Shown here piece after piece: positions 1 through 6,160 of a DNA stretch of 6,160 nt. Position 1 is the stretch's first letter. Each line of letters opens with the position of its first letter. Source of the DNA: VAZQ01 sp040510075 (lineage in GTDB: Bacteria > Pseudomonadota > Alphaproteobacteria > Rhizobiales > Xanthobacteraceae); NCBI GenBank assembly GCA_040510075.1, contig JBEVJT010000244.1, positions 1 to 6,160 of the forward strand, in the 5' to 3' direction. Under the pieces are notes generated by a model, which had not been told where the DNA came from, did not search any database, and saw only the letters and a program-made list of their open reading frames with translations. The translations under genes and the position numbers were made by a program.

Positions 1-1783
1 GCCCGGCCGCAAGACGCGCGCGCGCATCGGCCTCACCATGCTGGTATTTGCGGGCGTGTTTTGCGCGCTTGCAGCCCGGCTCATCCTGTTTGCTGCCGTT
101 CCGGACAACCATGCCAGGCGCGCACACGGCCAGGAGGCGGTGGGCACGGCACGACCCGACGTTCTCGATCGCAGCGGCGAGGTACTCGCCACAGATGTGC
201 GTACCCCCTCGCTGTTCGCCGAGCCGCACCGAATCATCGATGTGGACGAGGCCTCGGAATTGCTCACCGCCGTCATTCCGGAGATCGATGCGGCGGAGCT
301 GCGCGAGCGCCTTGCGTCCAAGCGCCGCTTCGTATGGCTGCGGCGCGAGATCACCCCGAAACAGCGCCAGGACATCTATCGGCTCGGCATTCCGGGCATC
401 GGGTTTCTCCCCGAAAACAAGCGCGCCTATCCTAACGGTGCCGAGGTTTCGCATGTCATCGGCCACGTCAACATCGACAATCAGGGACTTGCCGGCATCG
501 AGAAATGGCTCGACGGCCGCGGGCTTGCCGACTTGCACCTCGCGGGCCTCGCCACGGAGCGCCTGCAGACGCCGGTCGAGCTTGCGGTCGATCTGCGCGT
601 TCAACATGCTCTGCGTGACGAGCTCATCGCCGCGCGGGAAAAATTCAAGGCGATCGCGGCGGCAGGACTCCTCACCGACGTGCGCACCGGCGAGATCATC
701 GCCATGGTGTCTGTGCCCGACTACGACCCCAACAACCCGCGCCAGGCGCTCGAGCCCAATCGCATCAACCGGCTGACCACTGGCGTCTTTGAGATGGGCT
801 CCACGTTTAAGGCGTTGACCATTGCGATGGCGCTCGACTCGGGCAAGGTGACGCTGAAATCAGCGTTCGACGCGCGCTTTCCCCTGCAGTACGGCAAGTT
901 CACCATCCATGACTATCACGCGCAGAACCGCATTCTCACGGTGCCGGAAATCTTCACTTATTCGTCGAACATCGGCACTGCGCGCATGGCATTGAGCATC
1001 GGTGTCGAGAACCACAAGGCCTTCTTGAAGAAGGTGGGCCAGCTCGACCGCCTGCGCACGGAATTGCCGGAAAGCGCCGAGCCGCTGGTGCCCAAACGCT
1101 GGGTCGAGCTCAACACGGTCACCATCGCCTTCGGCCACGGTCTCTCGGTTGCGCCGCTGCAGGCGATGATGGCGTTCGGTGCGCTCATGAATGGCGGCGT
1201 TCTCATTCCTCCGACTTTTCTGAAACGCACCGAGGAGGAGGCGCGTGGCCTCGGACGGCGCGTGATCAAGCCGGAGACCAGCGAAAAGATGCGCTATCTC
1301 ATGCGGCTCAACGTGGAGAAGGGCACCGCAACCCGGGCTGAAGTGAAGGGCTATTATATCGGAGGAAAAACCGGCACGTCCGAAAAGGTGGTCGGAGGCC
1401 GTTATTCAAAGACCAAGGTGCTCACGGCTTTTACCGCAGTGCTGCCCGCCGACCAGCCGCGTTATGGCCTCTTGATCATGCTGGACGAGCCGCAGGCGAT
1501 TGCGGAAACACACGGCTTCGCCACGTCGGGATGGAACGCGGTCCCGGTCGGGGGCGCGGTCATTGCCCGCATCGCGCCGCTCCTCGGGCTCGAGCCGCGT
1601 TTTGACCTCGCGCCATCCGAGAAGCTCATCCTTGCCAACGCCGGCGGGCCATCCTCCCCGACTGAGCGCACCGGCAGCATCCCTACGCGCAGGCGCGTTG
1701 CAGATCCCGGCGTAAGGGAGATCGAGCAGCTCATGCCGCGAGCAAAGGGCGGCGCAGGCGGAAATTGGCCAGCGCCGCAATGA
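1..1783 (+). CDS. ftsI: FtsI / PBP3, septal peptidoglycan D,D-transpeptidase (5' partial)
   Basis: Class B penicillin-binding protein that crosslinks peptidoglycan stem peptides at the division septum; bitopic inner-membrane protein with a periplasmic catalytic domain. The frame is already open at base 2 and reads a basic stretch (PGRKTRARIGLT) before the first visible ATG at 38. That is the usual cytoplasmic lead-in of this family, so the true start probably lies upstream of the window. Numbering from the ATG at 38: a membrane helix spans about residues 1-22, and the dimerisation/pedestal domain starts near RPDVLDRSGEVLATD (39-53). The transpeptidase domain carries all three active-site motifs: STFK with nucleophile Ser255 (nt 800-811), SSN 309-311 (nt 962-970) and KTGT 444-447 (nt 1367-1378). 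The last 50 or so residues are Pro/Gly/Arg-rich and probably disordered. The following genes murE-murF-mraY fit the dcw order. The family call is firm. FtsI rather than another class B PBP rests on this context. Confidence 0.96.
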   Translation, partial: PGRKTRARIGLTMLVFAGVFCALAARLILFAAVPDNHARRAHGQEAVGTARPDVLDRSGEVLATDVRTPSLFAEPHRIIDVDEASELLTAVIPEIDAAELRERLASKRRFVWLRREITPKQRQDIYRLGIPGIGFLPENKRAYPNGAEVSHVIGHVNIDNQGLAGIEKWLDGRGLADLHLAGLATERLQTPVELAVDLRVQHALRDELIAAREKFKAIAAAGLLTDVRTGEIIAMVSVPDYDPNNPRQALEPNRINRLTTGVFEMGSTFKALTIAMALDSGKVTLKSAFDARFPLQYGKFTIHDYHAQNRILTVPEIFTYSSNIGTARMALSIGVENHKAFLKKVGQLDRLRTELPESAEPLVPKRWVELNTVTIAFGHGLSVAPLQAMMAFGALMNGGVLIPPTFLKRTEEEARGLGRRVIKPETSEKMRYLMRLNVEKGTATRAEVKGYYIGGKTGTSEKVVGGRYSKTKVLTAFTAVLPADQPRYGLLIMLDEPQAIAETHGFATSGWNAVPVGGAVIARIAPLLGLEPRFDLAPSEKLILANAGGPSSPTERTGSIPTRRRVADPGVREIEQLMPRAKGGAGGNWPAPQ

Positions 1784-1792
1784 CGGCGCCAT

Positions 1793-1829
1793 CCTTTCCT
1801 GCGGAGCGCGAAGGCGCGGAGCGGGAAGG
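1793..1829. repeat. Imperfect hairpin with short direct repeats just after ftsI
   Basis: Ten bases after the ftsI stop, CCTTTCCTGC (1793-1802) can pair with GCGGGAAGG (1821-1829) if T1800 is bulged and one G-U pair is allowed. Inside it, GCGC (1806-1809) and GCGC (1814-1817) close a GAAG tetraloop. The 8-mer GCGGAGCG occurs twice, at 1801-1808 and 1816-1823. No run of T follows (next bases are TGACCGCG), so it is not a convincing intrinsic terminator. It may instead be a transcript-stabilising 3' structure or the remains of a dispersed repeat. The pairing is read directly; its function is unknown. Confidence 0.35.
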
Positions 1830-1853
1830 TGACCGCGCGTGAGCTCAGTTTAT

Positions 1854-1882
1854 TTGTTCTGACTTCTCATAAAAGCTACAAG
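1854..1882 (+). promoter_or_regulatory. Possible weak sigma-70-type promoter upstream of murE
   Basis: An AT-rich patch of about 40 bases (roughly 1847-1886) stands out in GC-rich surroundings. It contains TTGTTC (1854-1859) and, after a 17-base spacer, TACAAG (1877-1882). Each shares four of six bases with the TTGACA and TATAAT consensus. The murE start lies about 100 bases downstream. Matches of this quality are common by chance and alphaproteobacterial promoters are loosely defined, so this is only a candidate. It would allow murE and the genes after it to be transcribed separately from ftsI. Confidence 0.22.
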
Positions 1883-1928
1883 TTATGTCCCCTCCACCAC
1901 CCTCGCTCGCTCGCGGGCTCGGGCGGTA

Positions 1929-1960
1929 CTCTCCCCGCTTCGCGGCGCTTCGCGGGAGAG
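1929..1960. repeat. Intergenic palindromic repeat with 10-bp tandem duplication
   Basis: CTCTCCCCGC (1929-1938) is the inverted complement of GCGGGAGAG (1952-1960) with one bulged C, giving a nine-base-pair stem. The centre holds an exact tandem repeat, CGCTTCGCGG at 1936-1945 and again at 1946-1955. Removing one copy would leave a tight hairpin with a TTC loop, which suggests that a simpler palindrome was expanded by duplication. Short CTCTCCCC/GGGGAGAG palindromes are a familiar dispersed intergenic element in Hyphomicrobiales genomes. Assigning this copy to such a family is inference. It ends 19 bases before the murE start. Confidence 0.55.
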
Positions 1961-1979
1961 GATAGGCGCGCGTGGCGGC

Positions 1980-3452
1980 ATGAGACTAAAAGATTTCCTG
2001 AATCGTCTGCTGCAGCAGCTGCCCGAACATGAAGTGAGCGGTGAGCCGATTGATGCGGAGATTGCCGGGGTCACCAGCGACAGCCGTGCAGTGACGCCCG
2101 GGTATCTGTTTGTCGCCATTAGGGGGACGAAGGCCGATGGTTGGAGCTTTGTCGGTGATGCGATCGCGTCCGGCGCCGGCGCGGTCATTGCTGAAAGACT
2201 TTCGTCGGAAAGCCCTCCACCCGGCGTCGCGTTCATCAAAGTAGAGAATGCCCGCCGCACATTGGCGCTTGCCGCCGCACAGTTCTATCCGCGCCAGCCG
2301 AAAGTGATCGCGGCGGTCACGGGCACGAGCGGGAAAACTTCGGTCGCCGCGTTCGCGCGCCAGATCTGGACGACGCTCGGCGAGCAGGCTGCGAGCATCG
2401 GAACGGTCGGCCTGGTCTCGCCGAAGCGTGAAATTTATGGCTCGCTCACTACTCCCGATCCGGTCGCGCTGCATCTTTCGCTCGAAGAACTCGCCGATGG
2501 CGGCGTGACGCATCTCGCGATCGAAGCATCCTCGCATGGTCTCGACCAGCATCGTCTCGACGGACTGCGCATTCGCGCCGGCGCGTTTACGAATCTCAGC
2601 CGCGATCACCTGGACTATCATCCGGATCTCGTATCCTATTTTGCCGCGAAGCTGCGGCTGTTCAGAGAGCTGATCCTGCCGGACGGTGCGGCGGTCATTG
2701 CAGCGGACACGCCCTATTCCGAGGCGGTCGTGCAGGCCGCGCGCGAGCGGCGCTTGCATGTTTTCACTGTTGGCGGTCGCGGTGCGCAGATCCTTCTGCG
2801 GGCCAGCAACCCGGAGGGGTTTTCGCAGATCGTCACAGTGGCCTACGGTGGCGCCGACTTTCAGGTCCGGCTGCCGCTGCCCGGCTCGTTCCAGATAGAG
2901 AATGCGCTGGTCGCGGCCGGGCTTGCCGTTGCGACCGGCAGCGCGCCTGAGCCGGCCTTCGCAGCTCTCGCGCAGCTCAAAGGCGCCAAGGGCCGGCTCG
3001 AACTCGTCGGCGAACGCAATGGCGCGCCGATATTCGTCGATTACGCGCACAAACCCGATGCTCTCGCCAAGGCGCTCTCGGCCCTGCGCCCGTATGTGAG
3101 GGGCCGGCTCATCGTCGTTTTTGGCTGCGGCGGCGACCGCGATCCAGGCAAGCGGCCAATGATGGGGGCCGTCGCGGCGCAGCTTGCCGATTCCGTTGTG
3201 GTCACTGACGACAATCCCCGCAGCGAGGATCCTGCCCTTATCCGCGCGCAAATCCTCAAAAATTCACCGGGCGCGCGCGAGATCCCGGACCGTCGAGAGG
3301 CGATCGGGACCTCTGTCGCCCAGCTTCGGTCCGGCGATGTGCTCCTGATCGCCGGCAAGGGTCACGAAACGGGCCAAATCATCGGCAAGCAGGTGTTGCC
3401 TTTCAGCGATCACGAAGCGGTCGCGGACGCGCTTGCCGGAAAACGCGCATGA
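1980..3452 (+). CDS. murE: MurE, UDP-MurNAc-L-Ala-D-Glu:meso-diaminopimelate ligase
   Basis: Cytoplasmic ATP-dependent Mur ligase that adds meso-diaminopimelate to UDP-MurNAc-L-Ala-D-Glu, the third amino acid of the stem peptide. The 490-residue product has the usual three domains. The N-terminal UDP-substrate domain has VTSDSR at 31-36. The central ATPase has P-loop TGTSGKTS at 114-121, TTPD at 157-160, EASSHGLDQHR at 182-192 and the expected carbamylated lysine K224 in YFAAKLRLF. The C-terminal domain has HKPD at 357-360, DNPR at 411-414 and GKGHE at 459-463. DNPR marks meso-DAP rather than lysine specificity, as expected for a Gram-negative. No in-frame ATG, GTG or TTG lies between the upstream stop (1860-1862) and the ATG at 1980, so this start is well fixed. 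Its ribosome binding site is poor: the nearest purine run, GAGAGGA at 1956-1962, is rather distant. The gene overlaps murF by four bases. Confidence 0.97.
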   Translation: MRLKDFLNRLLQQLPEHEVSGEPIDAEIAGVTSDSRAVTPGYLFVAIRGTKADGWSFVGDAIASGAGAVIAERLSSESPPPGVAFIKVENARRTLALAAAQFYPRQPKVIAAVTGTSGKTSVAAFARQIWTTLGEQAASIGTVGLVSPKREIYGSLTTPDPVALHLSLEELADGGVTHLAIEASSHGLDQHRLDGLRIRAGAFTNLSRDHLDYHPDLVSYFAAKLRLFRELILPDGAAVIAADTPYSEAVVQAARERRLHVFTVGGRGAQILLRASNPEGFSQIVTVAYGGADFQVRLPLPGSFQIENALVAAGLAVATGSAPEPAFAALAQLKGAKGRLELVGERNGAPIFVDYAHKPDALAKALSALRPYVRGRLIVVFGCGGDRDPGKRPMMGAVAAQLADSVVVTDDNPRSEDPALIRAQILKNSPGAREIPDRREAIGTSVAQLRSGDVLLIAGKGHETGQIIGKQVLPFSDHEAVADALAGKRA

Positions 3453-4882
3453 GCAATGAATCGCTTTGGAAGGTGCAGACCATGGCTGCCGCCATGAACG
3501 CGGAGGCGCGCGGACATCTGCCCGCAGATGTTATTGGCATTTCCATCGACAGCCGTACCTTGCGTCCGGGGGAAGCGTTCTTCGCGATCAGGGGGGACAA
3601 GCACGACGGGCATGACTTTGTGCACGCCGCGCTCAGTGCCGGCGCGGCGCTGGCGGTCATCGCCGCCGAGCGAGCGGGGCATTTCGGCGAAGATTTTCCG
3701 TTCCTCATCGTCGACGATGTGCTCGGCGCCATGCGCGCGCTGGCGCGGCAAGCGCGCGCACGCACGAGCGCACGCATTGTCGCGGTCACGGGCTCCGTCG
3801 GAAAGACCGGAACCAAAGAGGCGTTGCGTCTGGCGCTCGCAGGCCAGGGTGCGACGCATGCTTCAGTAGCTTCCTACAACAACCATTGGGGCGTGCCGCT
3901 TACGCTTTGCCGGTGTCCCGCCGCCGCACGCTTCGGCATCTTCGAGATCGGCATGAACCACGCCGGCGAAATAGAGCCGCTCACGCGGCTCGTGCGCCCG
4001 CATGTGGCGATTGTCACCGCCATTGCGCCAGTGCATCTTGAATTTTTTGCCTCGCTCGAGGCTATTGCCGATGCCAAGTCCGAGATCTTTTCGGGGGTCG
4101 AGCCCGGGGGCGCGGCCGTACTCAATCGCGACAGTCCGCAATTCGCGCGCCTCGAGCAGAATGCCGTTCGCGCAGGCGTTGCGCGCATCGCCTCCTTTGG
4201 TGAGCACGCCTCGGCCCACGCGCGACTCCTGGATTGGCGCCCGCGGGCGGAAGGCTCGGAGGTGCGGGCGCGCATTTTCGGCTGCGAACTGCGCTATGCG
4301 CTCGGCGCGCCCGGCCGTCATGTTGCGCTCAACTCACTCGCCGTGCTCGCAACCGTCGCCTTGCTCGATTGCGACGTCGAAGCAGCAGCCCGCGCGCTCG
4401 GCGCGTTCCAAGCCATGCGCGGACGGGGCGGGCGCCTGGCGCTGGAAGTCCCTGGTGGCACAATCACGGTGATCGACGAAAGTTACAACGCCAACCCCGC
4501 GTCCATGCGCGCCGCGCTCGCGCTGCTCGGTGACACGGAGGGAACAGCCCCTCGCCGCCGCATTGCCGTGCTCGGCGACATGCTCGAACTCGGGGAGCGC
4601 GGACCCGACTTGCATCGCGAGCTTGCCAACGGGATCGTCGCCGACGGCGTCGCTCTCGGGTTCTGCTGCGGACCTTTGATGCAAAATCTCTGGGATGTGC
4701 TTCCCGCCAGCTGCCGCGGCAGCTACGCAAAGGACGCGGCGGCACTCGAGGCGCATGTGCTTGCCGCGGCCCGCGCAGGTGATATCGTCATGATCAAGGG
4801 ATCGCTTGGCTCCCGGATGGGACCGATCGTGAAGGCGCTTGAGAACCGGTTTCAACGCGCCGCGATGCCGCTCACCCAGTAA
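3449..4882 (+). CDS. murF: MurF, UDP-MurNAc-tripeptide:D-alanyl-D-alanine ligase
   Basis: Cytoplasmic Mur ligase that adds the D-Ala-D-Ala dipeptide to UDP-MurNAc-L-Ala-D-Glu-meso-DAP, completing the soluble pentapeptide precursor. The 477-residue product has an N-terminal substrate domain (ISIDSRTLRPGEAFFAIRG, 31-49). The ATPase domain has P-loop TGSVGKTGTK at 114-123, the MurF-typical SYNNHWGVPLTL at 142-153, EIGMNHAGEIEPL at 166-178 and AKSEIF at 209-214, whose K210 is the likely carbamylated lysine. The C-terminal domain has DESYNANP at 343-350, VLGDMLELG at 374-382 and KGSLGSRM at 450-457. The ATG lies within ATGA, overlapping the murE stop, which suggests translational coupling. A weak GGA (3438-3440) sits eight bases upstream. 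The motifs SYNNHWG and DESYNANP separate it clearly from MurE, MurD and MurC. Confidence 0.97.
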   Translation: MSNESLWKVQTMAAAMNAEARGHLPADVIGISIDSRTLRPGEAFFAIRGDKHDGHDFVHAALSAGAALAVIAAERAGHFGEDFPFLIVDDVLGAMRALARQARARTSARIVAVTGSVGKTGTKEALRLALAGQGATHASVASYNNHWGVPLTLCRCPAAARFGIFEIGMNHAGEIEPLTRLVRPHVAIVTAIAPVHLEFFASLEAIADAKSEIFSGVEPGGAAVLNRDSPQFARLEQNAVRAGVARIASFGEHASAHARLLDWRPRAEGSEVRARIFGCELRYALGAPGRHVALNSLAVLATVALLDCDVEAAARALGAFQAMRGRGGRLALEVPGGTITVIDESYNANPASMRAALALLGDTEGTAPRRRIAVLGDMLELGERGPDLHRELANGIVADGVALGFCCGPLMQNLWDVLPASCRGSYAKDAAALEAHVLAAARAGDIVMIKGSLGSRMGPIVKALENRFQRAAMPLTQ

Positions 4883-4896
4883 TGAACCGCTGACCT

Positions 4897-5982
4897 ATGC
4901 TCTACTATCTCTCCGCGTTCTCGCACGAGATCGGCCCGCTGAACGTTTTGCGCTACATCACGTTCCGCACCGGAGGTGCGATCATCACCGCCTTGATGTT
5001 CGTGTTTCTGTTCGGGCCGCGCATCATCGGCTATCTGCGCATCGCCCAGGGCAAGGGTCAGCCCATTCGCAGCGACGGCCCGCAGTCCCACCTCGTCACC
5101 AAACGGGGCACGCCCACCATGGGCGGGCTGATGATGCTATGCGGCATCGTCGTCTCCACGCTTCTTTGGGCCAATCCGTCCAACCGCTATGTCTGGATCG
5201 TGCTCGGGGTGACGCTCACCTTTGGCGCCATCGGGTTTTACGACGACTATCTGAAAGTCACGAAGCAGACCCACGCGGGGTTTTCCGGAAAGTCCCGCCT
5301 TCTTGCAGAGGCGGTCGTTGCAGTTATCGCCTGCTATTGCATCGCCGCGATCGGCCGGCAGCCCTTCGCGAGCTCGCTGACCTTTCCGTTCTTCAAGGAG
5401 TGGGTTCTGCCGCTCGGCTGGTTCTTCGTCGCATTCGGCGCCTTCATCATTGTCGGCGCGGGCAATGCCGTGAACCTCACCGACGGCCTTGATGGATTGG
5501 CCACAGTGCCCGTCATCATTGTCGCGCTGAGCTTCGGCTTCGTCTCCTATCTGGCCGGCAACTCATTCTTCGCCGAATATCTCAACATCCATTACGTACC
5601 CGGCACGGGAGAGCTGGCCGTCGTCTGCGGCGCCGTCATCGGCGCGGGGCTTGGGTTTTTGTGGTTCAACGCCCCGCCCGCCTCCATTTTCATGGGCGAT
5701 ACGGGTTCGCTCGCGCTTGGCGGCCTCATCGGCACGATTGCGGTCGCCACCAAGCATGAGATCGTGCTGGCGGTCGTCGGCGGTCTCTTTGTGCTGGAGG
5801 CGGTTTCGGTCATCGTGCAGGTGGTTTCCTACAAGCTCACTGGCAAGCGCGTGTTTCGCATGGCGCCGATCCATCATCATTTCGAGCAGCTCGGCTGGAC
5901 CGAACCACAGATCGTCATCAGGTTCTGGATTGTTTCGGTCGTGCTCGCGCTCGCGGGGCTGTCCACGTTGAAATTACGCTGA
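4897..5982 (+). CDS. mraY: MraY, phospho-N-acetylmuramoyl-pentapeptide transferase
   Basis: Polytopic inner-membrane enzyme that moves phospho-MurNAc-pentapeptide from UDP to undecaprenyl phosphate, making lipid I and releasing UMP. The 361-residue length is close to E. coli MraY (360), with about ten hydrophobic segments spread from residue 20 to 359. Family motifs seen in order: KRGTPTMGG at 69-77; FYDDYLK at 114-120 with the Asp pair D116/D117; NAVNLTDGLDGLA at 190-202; FMGDTGSLALGG at 265-276 with D268; and the PIHHHFE loop at 324-330. These include the conserved Mg2+ and substrate residues. The ATG at 4897 is preceded by an in-frame stop (TGA 4891-4893), so no longer form is possible, and MLYYLS is a typical MraY N-terminus. 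The gap to murF is 14 bases with no clear Shine-Dalgarno, so translation may depend on coupling to murF. Confidence 0.98.
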   Translation: MLYYLSAFSHEIGPLNVLRYITFRTGGAIITALMFVFLFGPRIIGYLRIAQGKGQPIRSDGPQSHLVTKRGTPTMGGLMMLCGIVVSTLLWANPSNRYVWIVLGVTLTFGAIGFYDDYLKVTKQTHAGFSGKSRLLAEAVVAVIACYCIAAIGRQPFASSLTFPFFKEWVLPLGWFFVAFGAFIIVGAGNAVNLTDGLDGLATVPVIIVALSFGFVSYLAGNSFFAEYLNIHYVPGTGELAVVCGAVIGAGLGFLWFNAPPASIFMGDTGSLALGGLIGTIAVATKHEIVLAVVGGLFVLEAVSVIVQVVSYKLTGKRVFRMAPIHHHFEQLGWTEPQIVIRFWIVSVVLALAGLSTLKLR

Positions 5983-5995
5983 GCGCGAGGCGCGC

Positions 5996-6160
5996 GTGAT
6001 TCCCGTCACCGCGTTTGCCGGCAAACGCCTGGCGATTTTCGGTCTCGGCGCCTCCGGCCTTGCAAGCGCGAGCGCGCTTCTTGCCGGCGGCGCCGATGTG
6101 ATCGCCTGGGATGATGATGCCGAAGCGGTTGCCAATGCACACAGCGCCGGCGTGCCCACC
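5996..6160 (+). CDS. murD: MurD, UDP-MurNAc-L-alanine:D-glutamate ligase (3' partial)
   Basis: N-terminal 55 codons of the cytoplasmic ligase that adds D-Glu to UDP-MurNAc-L-Ala, the step before MurE. Reading from GTG at 5996 gives MIPVTAFAGKRLAIFGLGAS followed by GLASASALLAGGADVIAWDD. This is the Rossmann-like N-terminal UDP-binding domain of MurD, with the glycine-rich GLGASG turn at residues 16-21. The GTG start is supported by GAGG at 5987-5990, five bases upstream, by the 13-base gap after the mraY stop, and by the familiar MIPV opening of alphaproteobacterial MurD. The frame stays open to the last base. The ATPase domain lies outside the window, so the call rests on this short N-terminus plus its place after mraY. 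Confidence 0.92.
   Translation, partial: MIPVTAFAGKRLAIFGLGASGLASASALLAGGADVIAWDDDAEAVANAHSAGVPT

Noticed and set aside
1793..1829. An intrinsic terminator after ftsI
   Set aside because: The stem is bulged and is followed by GC-rich sequence with no T-run, so it is listed only as a repeat/hairpin.
1829..2032. A small + strand frame covering the ftsI-murE gap and the start of murE
   Set aside because: It runs through the palindromic repeats, has low-complexity Arg/Ser/Ala composition, overlaps the well-supported murE start and resembles no known leader peptide.
1986..3251. A 421-codon open frame on the - strand opposite murE
   Set aside because: murE on the + strand has every catalytic motif. 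The antisense product is rich in Arg, Ala, Asp and Glu with no recognisable motif. Long antisense frames are expected when third positions are GC-rich.
4450..4882. MurF KGSLGSRM in place of the KGSNGSRM form seen in some MurF proteins, and a Cys-Cys pair in GFCCGPL
   Set aside because: From memory the Leu form is common in alphaproteobacterial MurF and the cysteines lie outside the active-site motifs, so neither suggests altered function.
4839..5492. A 217-codon + strand frame across the murF end and mraY
   Set aside because: The product is Arg/His-rich and is a shifted-frame shadow of mraY, whose membrane segments and motifs are intact in the correct frame.
1..6160. CRISPR array, tRNA or rRNA gene, insertion sequence, phage or defence genes
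   Set aside because: No regularly spaced repeats, tRNA-like folds, transposase motifs or unrelated genes were seen; coding sequence of the five cell-wall genes fills nearly the whole window.

Overview
This window is an ordinary stretch of the division and cell-wall (dcw) cluster, with all genes on the + strand in the order ftsI (5' end cut off), murE, murF, mraY, murD (3' end cut off). The high GC content, the GC-rich third codon positions, the N-terminal sequence of MurD and the intergenic CTCTCCCC...GGGAGAG palindrome all suggest an alphaproteobacterium. The order Hyphomicrobiales (Rhizobiales) is most likely, near the Bradyrhizobium/Xanthobacter/Rhodoplanes side. The class is fairly safe; the family is only an impression from sequence memory.

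Layout: bases 1-1783 encode the class B penicillin-binding protein FtsI (PBP3), the septal transpeptidase. Bases 1784-1979 are a 196-bp non-coding gap, the only sizeable one. It holds an imperfect hairpin, an AT-rich patch that might carry a weak promoter, and a palindromic repeat containing an exact 10-bp tandem duplication. Bases 1980-3452 are murE, which overlaps murF (3449-4882) by four bases (ATGA). mraY (4897-5982) follows after 14 bases and murD (GTG start at 5996) after another 13.

The genes form one pathway. MurD adds D-Glu to UDP-MurNAc-L-Ala. MurE adds meso-diaminopimelate and MurF adds D-Ala-D-Ala. MraY moves the finished phospho-MurNAc-pentapeptide to undecaprenyl phosphate, giving lipid I in the inner membrane. 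After later steps encoded elsewhere (MurG, flippase), FtsI crosslinks the peptides at the division septum. All catalytic motifs checked are intact, and no frameshift or decay was seen in the genes.

I found no undescribed system here. The only part not explained by the genes is the ftsI-murE gap, which is reported below as several modest observations.
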